From Pelomonas sp. Root1444 (lineage in GTDB: Bacteria; Pseudomonadota; Gammaproteobacteria; Burkholderiales; Burkholderiaceae_C), in assembly GCF_001426885.1 (NCBI RefSeq), contig NZ_LMFP01000003.1, positions 62,001 to 126,000 on the forward strand: a stretch of 64,000 bases of DNA, in the 5' to 3' direction. The position numbers were made by a program, and so were the translations under genes. Below, in pieces: positions 26,127 to 33,476 of the stretch. How positions within the stretch are numbered: position 1 is the first letter of the stretch; every line of letters starts with the position of its first letter. Below the pieces are notes generated by a model. It was not told where the DNA came from. It did no database searches and was given only the letters and a program-made list of their open reading frames with translations.

Positions 26127-26576
26127 GTGGCTGAGATCCTCCTCGTTCCAAAGCGCGCACCCGGCCGCAGGTCCCGCAAAGCCGGCGCCTACGGCGCGGA
26201 AATCCGTCGACTGGCCGCGCTCGGCTACACGCACGACACCATCCGCGAGACGTTGGAGGAAGTCGGGATCCTGGTCAGCAGGAGCACCGTCCAGCGCGAG
26301 GCCTCCCGCCCGCCCTGGCCGCCGTCTTCAAGGCGCCCGGTCCAGATCGAAGCCAGCCGACCGCCCGTAGGCGGTGCTGCTGCATCTTCTGGCGCGGATC
26401 CCGGCACCCGTGCCGACCACCCTGCACTCGACGGGTCTCTTGAAGCCGGCGCCGTGGCCAGCGCCACCGCCGGCGCGTTGACCTCCGCTGGCAATCGCCC
26501 AAGCAGCCGGGACATCGCGGCCGCCTTCTTTGAGACGCACAACGGCAACCCCCTCTTCCGAAAGGACAAACCATGA
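26127..26576 (+). CDS. stbA: StbA-like DNA-binding protein of the stb operon
   Basis: 149 residues from GTG 26127, with a purine-rich stretch GGAAGGCGGCAAG before it. The N-terminal ~55 residues are basic and contain a likely helix-turn-helix: AEIRRLAALGYTHDTIRETL followed by ILVSRSTVQRE. The rest is Pro/Ala-rich and ends with DIAAAFFETHNGNPLF. It overlaps stbB by 4 bp (ATGA). In R388-type plasmids, StbA binds repeats upstream of its operon and balances segregation against conjugation. Identity with StbA is inferred from position and HTH, not from strong similarity. Confidence 0.6.
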   Translation: MAEILLVPKRAPGRRSRKAGAYGAEIRRLAALGYTHDTIRETLEEVGILVSRSTVQREASRPPWPPSSRRPVQIEASRPPVGGAAASSGADPGTRADHPALDGSLEAGAVASATAGALTSAGNRPSSRDIAAAFFETHNGNPLFRKDKP

Positions 26577-27316
26577 AGATCGCCGTCATCAACTTCTCGG
26601 GGAACGTCGGCAAGACGACCGTGGCCCGACACGTGCTGCTGCCCCGCATCCCTGGCGCCGAAGTGGTTGCCATCGAGAGCATCAACGCCGACGACGGCCA
26701 GGGCCAGGCGCTGCGCGGCCGGCAATTCGGCGAGCTGCAGGAGTACCTGCAGATCGCCGACGACGTGATCGTCGACATCGGAGCCAGCAACGTCGAGGAG
26801 CTGCTGGCGCTCATGCGGCGCTACCGCGGCAGCCATGAGGATTTCGACTACTTCGTGGTGCCGACCGTGCCCGCATTGAAGCAGCAGATCGACACCATCG
26901 CCACGCTCGTGGAGCTCTCCCAGCTGGGCGTGCCGGCCGGCAAGGTGCGGCTGCTGTTCAACATGCTGGATGAGGGCGTCGACCTGGCGCAGCAGTTCGA
27001 CGCCGTCCTCGCGTTCGTGGCGGCCCATCCAGTCGCGCAGGCCGATCCAGCGTGCAGGTTGGGCGCCAACGAGGTCTATGCACGCGTGAGGAACTCAGGT
27101 GGCCAACTCGACGCCCTTGTAGCGGATCAGACCGACTACAAGGCGCTGATCGCCAAGGCGGACAACCAGGCGGAGAAGCTCGCCCTGGCGCACAAGCTCG
27201 CCGACCGCCGTCTCGCCAGAGGCGTCTTGCCGGAGCTCGACGCGTGCTTTGCGGCGCTCCGTATGGGCCTGATCGGCGAGTCATTGGGCCGCCAGCCGCA
27301 GCGGAAGACGGCATGA
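26573..27316 (+). CDS. stbB: StbB ParA-like ATPase of plasmid/ICE maintenance
   Basis: 247 residues. The P-loop is at the N-terminus: MKIAVINFSGNVGKTTVARH, a Walker A of the deviant kind (S-G-N-V-G-K-T-T). It continues with AEVVAIESINADD and VIVDIGASNVEELL (Walker B). This matches StbB proteins encoded on broad-host-range plasmids such as R388. StbB is a MinD/ParA-superfamily ATPase needed for conjugation and for balanced positioning with StbA. It overlaps stbA and stbC by 4 bp each. All motifs are intact. Confidence 0.88.
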   Translation: MKIAVINFSGNVGKTTVARHVLLPRIPGAEVVAIESINADDGQGQALRGRQFGELQEYLQIADDVIVDIGASNVEELLALMRRYRGSHEDFDYFVVPTVPALKQQIDTIATLVELSQLGVPAGKVRLLFNMLDEGVDLAQQFDAVLAFVAAHPVAQADPACRLGANEVYARVRNSGGQLDALVADQTDYKALIAKADNQAEKLALAHKLADRRLARGVLPELDACFAALRMGLIGESLGRQPQRKTA

Positions 27317-27762
27317 ACAACGCGCGGGAAGCGCTGATCGTCGAGGCGCTCGGCGAGCTTGCTGTGCTGCTGGACCGCGCCGAGGCCGTTGTCCCGGCCC
27401 TCGATGCGGCCGCAAAGGCCGCCGAGCAGGCAAGCGCCGGCTTGGCCGCCCAGGCCGGCGCCCTGGACGCCAGCGTCGCGAACCTCATGGGAAACGCAAA
27501 AGCGCAGGCCATCAGGCACGTTGCGCGCCGAACCGACGAGCTGGCGCGGACCGCAGGCGAGGCGCAAACGCGGTCCATGAAGGCTGCCGCACAGCAGCTC
27601 TTCCGGGAGGAACTGCTGCCGGCTTTCCAGCGCCTCGCCCGGTCGCTCGACGATCGCGACCGCCAGCACCGCTGGCGGTCCTGGTGGGTACACGCCGCGA
27701 CCGCTGCAGCGGCGTCAGCCATTACGTGGTGCATCGCGGCCTGTGCGCTGCCATCGCATTGA
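27313..27762 (+). CDS. stbC: StbC-like protein of the stb operon
   Basis: 149 residues from ATG 27313, overlapping the StbB stop (ATGA). Long alternating Ala/Glu/Arg stretches predict a coiled coil (about 10-110). A single C-terminal membrane helix follows WRSWWVHAATAAAASAITWC. StbC proteins are the third, least understood members of stbABC operons; they are small helical proteins with a C-terminal membrane anchor. Position and architecture support the name, sequence detail alone would not. Confidence 0.7.
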   Translation: MNNAREALIVEALGELAVLLDRAEAVVPALDAAAKAAEQASAGLAAQAGALDASVANLMGNAKAQAIRHVARRTDELARTAGEAQTRSMKAAAQQLFREELLPAFQRLARSLDDRDRQHRWRSWWVHAATAAAASAITWCIAACALPSH

Positions 27763-27815
27763 AGAACGCACGCCCAAACGGCGCCGCTGCCAGCCAGCAA
27801 GAACAACACGGATCC

Positions 27816-27848
27816 ATCCCCCAATAGAGGGAGACGAAGGGGGATGCC
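27816..27848 (+). repeat. G-rich intergenic repeat, copy A
   Basis: ATCCCCCAATAGAGGGAGAC (27816-27835) is followed by GAAGGGGGATGCC (27836-27848). The ends ATCCCCC and GGGGGAT can pair as a 7-bp stem. Both modules recur in copy B (32738-32790) at 19/20 and 13/13 identity, but in swapped order. Each copy lies upstream of one of two paralogous small genes. Confidence 0.7.
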
Positions 27849-27940
27849 CGCTGCCTCATCCCCCGGGGCCTCCCCCTTCGGGGCGATATTCCTGGCGCCG
27901 TCCAGCACCGAGACTGACGTCATCGAAACCGGAGACCGCC

Positions 27941-28126
27941 ATGCAGATCAAAGCCCATATGCCCACCGAAGAACCCGCGCGCCAGGCGAACTTCAACACC
28001 CTGCGCGTCCACTCGGAACGTCTGGCAGCGCTCACCCGGTTCGAGTACGCCAGCGTCGTCGTCCCTCCGGCGGACGAGGACGCCTGGGAGGGTACCGAGA
28101 TCGACGTGCTGAGGACCGTCCTGTGA
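27941..28126 (+). CDS. Small hypothetical protein
   Basis: 61 residues from ATG 27941, with a GGAG site 6 bp upstream. Sequence starts MQIKAHMPTEEPARQANFNT and ends EGTEIDVLRTVL; it is acidic, soluble and has no recognised domain. It is followed after 14 bp by the next small gene and probably shares its transcript. The family was not recognised. Confidence 0.65.
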   Translation: MQIKAHMPTEEPARQANFNTLRVHSERLAALTRFEYASVVVPPADEDAWEGTEIDVLRTVL

Positions 28127-28140
28127 GGACCGCACCAGCC

Positions 28141-28335
28141 ATGAAACTCACAGGGGTCCTTGAGCGCCTGCCGCGCTGGTTCGCGGAACAAGCCCACGCC
28201 GTCGAGGAGCGCGCCCGCCTGCAACGCGAGTCCGCGGCACGGCGCCAGGAGATGGAGTTCATCTGCGCCGTCGAGGTGAAGGACAGCGGCTGGGACGAAT
28301 GGGAAGACACCGTCGCCGCGTTCAACGCCAGATGA
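28141..28335 (+). CDS. Small conserved protein, paralog of the one at 32457-32666
   Basis: 64 residues. It matches the 32457-32666 product over its length: LPRWFAEQAHAVEERARLQR here against MPRWFTAQAMQSAKAASDRQ there, then REMEF/RQEMEF, C-x-VEV, and the shared end EW(E/L)DTVAAFN. No function is known. The conserved pattern is P-R-W-F near the N-terminus, E-M-E-F-x-C-x-V-E-V centrally and D-T-V-A-A-F-N at the C-terminus. It lies at the end of the stb-linked operon, ahead of a terminator. Confidence 0.75.
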   Translation: MKLTGVLERLPRWFAEQAHAVEERARLQRESAARRQEMEFICAVEVKDSGWDEWEDTVAAFNAR

Positions 28336-28560
28336 CGGCGCCGGCCATGCAGCAAGCAACGACTTCGCGCGCAAACGACCGCCCGCGCATGGCGACCGGC
28401 CTCAGTGATTGGGCATTGCCGCCGGCCCGCCGTTCGGCACGCATGGCTACCGCCTCCAAGTCGCCCGGACCGTTTGCCATGCCGTACAGTAGCGGCGGGC
28501 CTAGGCCCCCTGCTTTTCCTCCCTGAGCAGGCGCCCGTTGTGACAGCAACGGCGGTTCAC

Positions 28561-28589
28561 CCCGGCCACGCGCCGGGGTTTTCTTTTTC
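28561..28589 (+). terminator. Rho-independent terminator after the stb-linked genes
   Basis: Stem CCCGGC (28561-28566), loop CACGC, stem GCCGGG, followed by the T-rich run GTTTTCTTTTTCT. It lies about 225 bp after the 28141-28335 gene, on the same strand, before the opposing ParDE pair. Confidence 0.8.
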
Positions 28590-28680
28590 TGCGGCTCGCC
28601 GGCGGGTGGCGAAGTAGACGGTAGAAGGAGAACGGCACGGCGCCAAGGCGACATGCGCAAGCGCATGCCCGCCGGGCAGG

Positions 28681-28998
28681 TCAGTGATAGTCGTCCTCGA
28701 GCTGATGACGTACGGCGAGGACGGTCACCGTCGCAGCGTCCTCGACCTCGAACAGCGCGATGTACCCGGTATGTCCGAACGGGATCACCAACTCGCGCAG
28801 GAAGGGACTGCGACCTGCCTTGCGACAGGTAAAAGGCGAGGCCTGCAATGTCTCGATGCCGGCACGCATTGCCAGCAGCGCCTCCTGCGCCAGTTCGAGG
28901 TCGCCCCCGTCTCGCGCGAGCTCGCGCTCCAGCACGAAGTCGAACAGGCGCTCGAGGTCCGCCTCGGCTTGCCGCGTCAGGCGGACCTTGAAGGTCAC
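28681..28998 (-). CDS. parE: ParE/RelE-superfamily toxin (pair 1)
   Basis: 105 residues from GTG 28998, which overlaps the antitoxin stop by 4 bp. The fold signature is clear: TFKVRLTRQAEADLERLFDF at the start, SPFTCRKAG in the middle and LVIPFGHTGYIALFEV before the C-terminal AVRHQLEDDYH. ParE-type toxins poison DNA gyrase; RelE relatives cleave mRNA, and sequence alone leans to ParE. It is closely similar in plan to the toxin at 62667 (SPFTCRKAE, VPFGGAGYVVLFEI, VRHQREEDYRH), so the two are paralogs or a duplicated family. Confidence 0.85.
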   Translation of the reverse strand: MTFKVRLTRQAEADLERLFDFVLERELARDGGDLELAQEALLAMRAGIETLQASPFTCRKAGRSPFLRELVIPFGHTGYIALFEVEDAATVTVLAVRHQLEDDYH

Positions 28999-29276
28999 TT
29001 GCGCTTCCTGGCCACTTGCGCGCGGGCTGCGTCGAGCTTGCGTTCCAGCTTGGCGAAGATGACGGTCGCCTCCACATAGTCGCCTGAGTCGCGCGCTTGA
29101 TCCCGTGACCGCAGGCCGCGCTCGATGAACTCCGCCTGCACGCGGCGGCGCTCTACGGTCTGGCGGACCGCCCCTTCGATGAAGCTGGACAGCGTCTCGC
29201 CCTCTTCCAGCACGCTCTGCGCAGCATCGCGCAGTTCCGGCTCGACTCGCAGCGAAGGCAAAGAAGCGGTTTTCAT
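28995..29276 (-). CDS. parD: ParD/YlcI-like antitoxin (pair 1)
   Basis: 93 residues from ATG 29276. The N-terminus SLPSLRVEPELRDAAQSVLE, followed by GETLSSFIEGAVRQTVERRR, is a ribbon-helix-helix pattern. The C-terminal half (EFIERGLRSRDQARDSGDYV) probably wraps the toxin. It comes first in the operon and overlaps the toxin gene by 4 bp, the usual order. GCAATTGC (29296-29303), a perfect palindrome 20 bp upstream, may be the operator. Confidence 0.82.
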   Translation of the reverse strand: MKTASLPSLRVEPELRDAAQSVLEEGETLSSFIEGAVRQTVERRRVQAEFIERGLRSRDQARDSGDYVEATVIFAKLERKLDAARAQVARKRK

Positions 29277-29545
29277 GGCGCTGAAGATGTGCGTTGCAAT
29301 TGCGATGCATTCTACCCCGACCGCCGAGTGGGTGCATAGGCGGGCCGGGCGCCTGCACAGCGCCACTACGGCCCGAACGGACGGCGCCTTTCGTCGAACG
29401 CGCCGCGGCGAAATCATCCAAAGCCCAAAAAGACAAGCCCTTCTCTTGGAGGAGGCGACTGCGGAGCCCCATTCGAGATGTTCAGGCCGGCTGGCGAGCG
29501 CGAGTGCGCTGGATTCAGACGTGAATCCAGCGCTTGGAGGCAGCT

Positions 29546-30427
29546 TCAGCCCATCAGACTGCGCATCTCCTCGGCCAGCATCCAGAGCGCGCGGTTCAGG
29601 CTGACCCCACGGTCGATGCTGTCCACCGGCCGCGTCCGCAGCCGCCGGCCTTGGGAGCTCCGGCCCACCTGGCCGCCTCGAATGACGTTCTCCTGCACGC
29701 GCTGGAAGGTGGCCCACAGGCTGACGCCGGTGTCCTCTGGCCGACGGGCTTCGATCAGTTGAGCCGCTGTCACCGGCGCAGGCAGGTGTCCGCCGCCCTC
29801 CTCCACCGCTCGCGCCCCGAAGCGCAATGCCAGCGCCGCCGTCGCGAAAGCGATCTCTTCGGGCCTTTGGAGCCTCAGCGCCTTCATCGCCTGGACATGC
29901 TCGCCGATCTCACGGAACGACTCGAGGACGCGAAAGGCTCCCTTGATCACCTCCCCCTGGACGTTGCCCTTGTGCGGAATGCGGATGTCCTGCACCACGT
30001 CGCCCACGACCAGGCCGTTGCTGCAGACGAAACGGAGCATGCCGGCGAGCATCTGGTAGGAGCTGGCGCCGTCGTGGCTGTTGATGAGGACGATCTCCTC
30101 GGCCTCCGGCGCGCCCTGCGACTGGCTGCTGCTGGCACGCTGGTGGCGCATGCGGACCATGTGCTTGGTGAACTCCGCCTTGCCTTCCACGCGGCTGGCG
30201 CCCTGGGCGACCATGAAAGGCTCGAAGCCTTCCTTGCGCAGGCCGCGCAGCACGTCAATGGTCGGGATGTAGGTGTAGCGCTCGGAGCGGCTCGAATGCT
30301 TGCCCGCGGCAAAGACGGACGGCGCCGCCGCGCGCATCTGCTCTTCGGTCAGAGGCTCGTCGCTGCGGACAACGCGGGTGGTGCGAACCGCAAAGCGCGC
30401 GGCGAGCGTGGGTTGGGTCGAGTACAT
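29546..30427 (-). CDS. DUF932-domain mobile-element protein
   Basis: 293 residues with a good GGAG ribosome site before ATG 30427. The central part is typical of DUF932: RYTYIPTIDVLRGLRKEGFE, then LINSHDGASSYQMLAGMLRF and CSNGLVVGD. Near the C-terminus is VSLWATFQRVQENVIRGG. These proteins are common on conjugative plasmids, ICEs and phages, and their biochemical role is unknown. It belongs to the ICE-type module with SSB and lies immediately downstream of ssb on the same strand. Confidence 0.82.
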   Translation of the reverse strand: MYSTQPTLAARFAVRTTRVVRSDEPLTEEQMRAAAPSVFAAGKHSSRSERYTYIPTIDVLRGLRKEGFEPFMVAQGASRVEGKAEFTKHMVRMRHQRASSSQSQGAPEAEEIVLINSHDGASSYQMLAGMLRFVCSNGLVVGDVVQDIRIPHKGNVQGEVIKGAFRVLESFREIGEHVQAMKALRLQRPEEIAFATAALALRFGARAVEEGGGHLPAPVTAAQLIEARRPEDTGVSLWATFQRVQENVIRGGQVGRSSQGRRLRTRPVDSIDRGVSLNRALWMLAEEMRSLMG

Positions 30428-30496
30428 GATGGACTCCTTCGATCGTTGAATGGCGTCGAAGGGCGGGCAAGGTGCTGCGATGCCCGCCCGCCGGGT

Positions 30497-30925
30497 TCAG
30501 GCGTGGGAGCGGGTCGGCCGCTTACTGCCGCCTGCCTTGGCGGCTGCGCCGTCGACCTTGCGCGCATCGGCGCGGCGCGCCTCTCCTTCGGCACGGTTGT
30601 CCAGGTAGTCGATCTCCTCGACCGTGAAGCTCCAGCTGTAGACGGTGTTGCCGTCCCGCTCGTAGTTGCTGTTGCACAGGCGGCCGACGATGTTCACGTG
30701 TGAGCCGCGTCCCAGGTAGTTGCCGGCGTTCTCTGCCTGCTGGCCCCACAGCGTCCACTGGATCACGGTGGACTGCTGCTCTCGCGACTCGCCCGAGCCG
30801 CGTACGTTGTTGCTGATCGCCGTCAGTGTGGCCTTGGCGATCCGCCCCTCGCGGCCCGCCACGGACTCGAGCTTGACGGCACCTGCCAGATGCGCATTGC
30901 GTTGGATGACTTGAACGTTGGCCAT
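30497..30925 (-). CDS. ssb: Single-stranded DNA-binding protein
   Basis: 142 residues. The OB-fold region includes GRIAKATLTAISNNVRG, TVIQWTLWGQQAENAGNYLG and GSHVNIVGRLCNSNYERDG, with an N-terminus unlike chromosomal Ssb (MANVQVIQRNAHLAGAVKLE). A good AAGGAG site precedes the ATG. The C-terminus ends SKRPTRSHA, without the acidic DDDIPF-like tip that normal Ssb uses to recruit partners. Element-encoded Ssb coats DNA during transfer. Without the tip it may bind DNA but not recruit host repair or replication proteins. Confidence 0.88.
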   Translation of the reverse strand: MANVQVIQRNAHLAGAVKLESVAGREGRIAKATLTAISNNVRGSGESREQQSTVIQWTLWGQQAENAGNYLGRGSHVNIVGRLCNSNYERDGNTVYSWSFTVEEIDYLDNRAEGEARRADARKVDGAAAKAGGSKRPTRSHA

Positions 30926-31004
30926 GACCTATCTCCTTGCGTGAGGGATCGACCGGGTCCCGGACTGGGCCCTGAATGAAGATCCTTCGCTTGGACTCCT
31001 CGCT

Positions 31005-31170
31005 CCCGCCCACGGGCGGGCGGGGGGTGGGCATGGCCCCTTCCCTCATGGGAAGGGGTTGGGGATGGGTGGGGTTGTCTTCGGCAGCAAAGCAGTGCGC
31101 CGGTTTCCCGGCCCACCGTATGAAGATCCCCCTCAAGTCCCCCTCACCCGGGGACGGGGGTTGAGGGGGG
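31005..31170 (+). repeat. Cluster of three G/C-rich hairpins upstream of ssb
   Basis: Hairpin 1: CCCGCC-CACG-GGCGGG (31005-31020). Hairpin 2: CCCCTTCCC-TCAT-GGGAAGGGG, a perfect 9-bp stem (31037-31058). Hairpin 3: CCCCCTCAA at 31128-31136 pairs with TTGAGGGGG at 31161-31169, with an inner CCCC/GGGG stem. The sequence ATGAAGATCC occurs at 30975 and again at 31119 beside hairpins 1 and 3. None has a T-run. Roles could include a leader/attenuator for ssb or a single-strand initiation site; none is proven. Confidence 0.6.
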
Positions 31171-31725
31171 TCGCGGTGGGACGACCGACGGCACGCTGCC
31201 CTCCCCCGAAAGGCGCCGCAGCAGCCGCAGGCGATGTGACAGCTCGCCTGGCGCAGTGCCTGCAGCGAAGTCGCCTCACACACCTTGAGCAGCGGCGGCC
31301 CTGCGACCGGCGTGACACCAAGCAAAGCGACTGGCGCGACGGTCGAGCCGCTGCGAACACTTCAGAGCGGCCCGGCTTCGGGCATGGCGGGTGACCGGGG
31401 TGGCGATCTGGCCGGCCCAGCGCGCAGCGCAGCTCGTCAAAACCGGCCAGTTCGCCAAGCGGCCCTTTCACGTCCAGCGTGAAGGAAACAGGCCGCGGTC
31501 TCCGGGCACGGGAAGGGCCGCGACGCCTCTCGCGATGCACGCAACCGTTGGCGACGTCCCTCCGGCCAGCCACTCCCCGGACCGGACCCTTGTCGCCAGC
31601 GACGGTCCGTCCCGCCAACCTGCAGTCCATCCGCCGCGGGCAGCGATCCATCGCGTCGCACTCGCGCCAGGGTTCGCCGCTGCAGACACTGCAATCACTG
31701 ACACAGCAATTCACCGGAGCCCACC
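31171..31725. other. Intergenic region without a recognised gene
   Basis: About 555 bp between the hairpin cluster and the small gene at 31726. Reading frames exist on both strands but none has a protein-like pattern or ribosome site. It may be regulatory or the site of a lost gene. Confidence 0.4.
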
Positions 31726-31980
31726 ATGAACACCGTTGCCAACACCTTCGCCATCGCCGTCGCCGCCGTGACCGTCGCCGCAGCCACCGGCATCGTGCTG
31801 GCCAATCGCACCGCTACATCCGCGACCGAGATCGTCAAGCTCGAGCGCGTGGTCGTCGTCGGCAAGCGCGCGGATGCCGTGGTCACTGCCAAGTTGCCGC
31901 GTGTCGTCATCGAGGTGCACCGCACGACGCCGGTTGAAGTGACGGTGGCTGCAGCCCAGACCGCGGCCTGGCTCGTCTGA
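31726..31980 (+). CDS. Small hypothetical protein with N-terminal membrane/signal segment
   Basis: 84 residues. N-terminal hydrophobic stretch FAIAVAAVTVAAATGIVLA (8-26) is probably a signal peptide or membrane anchor. The mature part contains EIVKLERVVVVGKRADAVV, a strand-rich sequence. Weak GGAG upstream of the ATG (accggagcccacc). The family was not recognised and no role is suggested by neighbours. It is followed by a terminator-like hairpin at 32004. Confidence 0.6.
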   Translation: MNTVANTFAIAVAAVTVAAATGIVLANRTATSATEIVKLERVVVVGKRADAVVTAKLPRVVIEVHRTTPVEVTVAAAQTAAWLV

Positions 31981-32003
31981 ATCACCCACCGGGTCAGTCG
32001 ATC

Positions 32004-32028
32004 ACCCGCCGCTGGCGGGTATTCTTTT
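32004..32028 (+). terminator. Rho-independent terminator after the 31726 gene
   Basis: Stem ACCCGCC, loop GCT, stem GGCGGGT, then ATTCTTTT. It lies 24 bp after the small plus-strand gene. Confidence 0.75.
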
Positions 32029-32456
32029 GCCGAGAAATCACAGGTACACGGTGCGTGAACGGCGCGTCGATTGAGCCGATGTCGCGCGAGGCAGTTCATC
32101 AAAGCCGATCGGCTGGCCAGTTAGACCGTGCGAACGACACACGCCGCGAAGGCGATCGCGGCAAGCCGCAGCAATCAGAATGGTCCCGGCGACTCCGGCG
32201 CCTGCCCGGCATTGCGGCACGACCAGCCAACCGCGGCACGCCCAGCGTGGCCAGCAACCTGGGCGAGAGATGTAGAAGGCTGTCATACCAACCTCAGGCC
32301 GCATTTTGGTGATCGTGACGTGTCCTTCAGGGCGTTGACCATCAGGTTGAACAGCGGCGGGAAAGCGTCAAAGCTGCGGCTCGACACACAGGATGGCGCA
32401 CGGCCCGCCTTGGTGCTCGGCCTTCATCGGTGCTCTCCCTTGTGTCCGTGAGTCCA
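32029..32456. other. Intergenic region without a supported gene
   Basis: About 430 bp. A minus-strand frame starting near 32286 (MTAFYISRPGCWPRWACRGW) is open but its composition is not convincing. No repeat or RNA feature recognised. Confidence 0.4.
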
Positions 32457-32666
32457 TCATCGCTGGTTGAACGCAGCCACCGTGTCCAGCCACTCCCCGA
32501 AGTCCGATTCGACCACCTCGACGCCGCACAGGAACTCCATCTCCCTTTGGCTGTCCGCCGCCGCTTGACGGTCGCTGGCCGCCTTGGCCGACTGCATGGC
32601 CTGCGCGGTGAACCAGCGGGGCATCCGTTGCAGCATCGCAGCGCTGCGGTTCGAGATGGTGTGCAT
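32457..32666 (-). CDS. Small conserved protein, paralog of the one at 28141-28335
   Basis: 69 residues from ATG 32666 (GGGAG 6 bp upstream). The sequence shares with the 28141 product: MPRWFTAQA / LPRWFAEQA, REMEFLCGVEVVES / QEMEFICAVEVKDS, then EWLDTVAAFNQR / EWEDTVAAFNAR. Alignment over ~55 residues shows over half identical positions. No function known. The duplication, each copy with the G-rich repeat upstream, suggests a unit that has spread within the element. The two copies are on opposite strands. Confidence 0.75.
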   Translation of the reverse strand: MHTISNRSAAMLQRMPRWFTAQAMQSAKAASDRQAAADSQREMEFLCGVEVVESDFGEWLDTVAAFNQR

Positions 32667-32737
32667 GATGGGCTCCCTGTTGATGAAGCCAGTCTCGGCG
32701 CGACGGTGCGCTCGGACCATCGCCCGTAGGTGGGAAC

Positions 32738-32790
32738 GAAGGGGGATGCCACCCCCGATATCCCCCGCGTATCCCCCAAAAGAGGGAGAC
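32738..32790 (-). repeat. G-rich intergenic repeat, copy B
   Basis: On the plus strand, GAAGGGGGATGCC (32738-32750) comes first and ATCCCCCAAAAGAGGGAGAC (32771-32790) second. In copy A (27816-27848) they occur in the opposite order and adjacent. Between them is CACCCCCGATATCCCCCGC-type sequence, also C-rich. It lies 72 bp upstream of the 32666 start. Confidence 0.7.
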
Positions 32791-32800
32791 GGCGTAGACG

Positions 32801-33290
32801 CTAGAAGAGGTCCCCCGTGACCGGCCCAGGCGAGTCATCAGCCTTTGGCTTCTTGGACTTCGGCCGGCTGCGCTTGGCGGACAGCTCACGGGCCGTGGGG
32901 TCGTCGGCAGCCTCGCGCCACTCCTCGGTGAACATGTCGGGCTCCTGTTCCCACTCGTTGGGCTCCGGCAGGGGCTTCCAGGGGGCCGGCGCGGGTTCTC
33001 CCAACAGCAGCTCCGCGGGGAACTGGCGGATGAACGCACCGGCCTCGTCGGTGGAACAGGTCAGCCAGGCTTTGTAGTCCTCCTGGGGCAGGAACACCGG
33101 CATGCGCTTCTCTTCGCCCGGTGCGTGCATGCGGCTGTACCAAGGGTGTCCGTCCGCGTTGGTGGTCAGCATGGTGAAGGACAAGATTTCCTCGCCGTGC
33201 GGGCCGATCCAGACGCCCCACAGGCCCGCCGCAATCAGCGGGTCGCCGCGGCACCCGAAGTCGCTCAGCCGGGCACCAGGAACGGGGCAG
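32801..33290 (-). pseudogene. SRAP (SOS response-associated peptidase) family, N-terminal part lost
   Basis: The readable part is the C-terminal half of an SRAP/YedK-type protein. It includes AAGLWGVWIGPHGEE near 33200, SFTMLTTNADGHPWYSRMH and GEEKRMPVFLPQEDYKAWL. The frame stays open to about 33290 but has no good start and lacks the invariant N-terminal Met-Cys that forms the thiazolidine crosslink with abasic DNA. So the gene cannot make an active SRAP enzyme unless expressed with another frame. The C-terminal tail is basic (KRSRPKSKKPKADD). The region upstream to 33476 holds further broken sequence. Confidence 0.7.
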
Positions 33291-33476
33291 CGTCCGGATG
33301 CGATGTCGCAGGCAGCGCCACCCCCGCCGGTTCGGGCATTTCGGCAAGCGAGCCCGCGTGAATGTAGAACCCAGCGAGCGGTCCTTGGGCACCGCAGGGT
33401 CCTCGAGGACGTGGCGCACCACCCCTCTTCCGATCACGCAGCGCCTCTACGATCACCCGGATCGGAGGGCGAACAG

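Noticed and set aside
31133-31714. Minus-strand frame of 193 codons upstream of ssb
   Set aside because: Cys/Arg-rich translation with no protein pattern; overlaps the G-rich hairpins; most likely non-coding.
32038-32304. Minus-strand frame starting MTAFYISRP
   Set aside because: Trp/Arg/Cys-rich composition, no ribosome site, no recognisable pattern.
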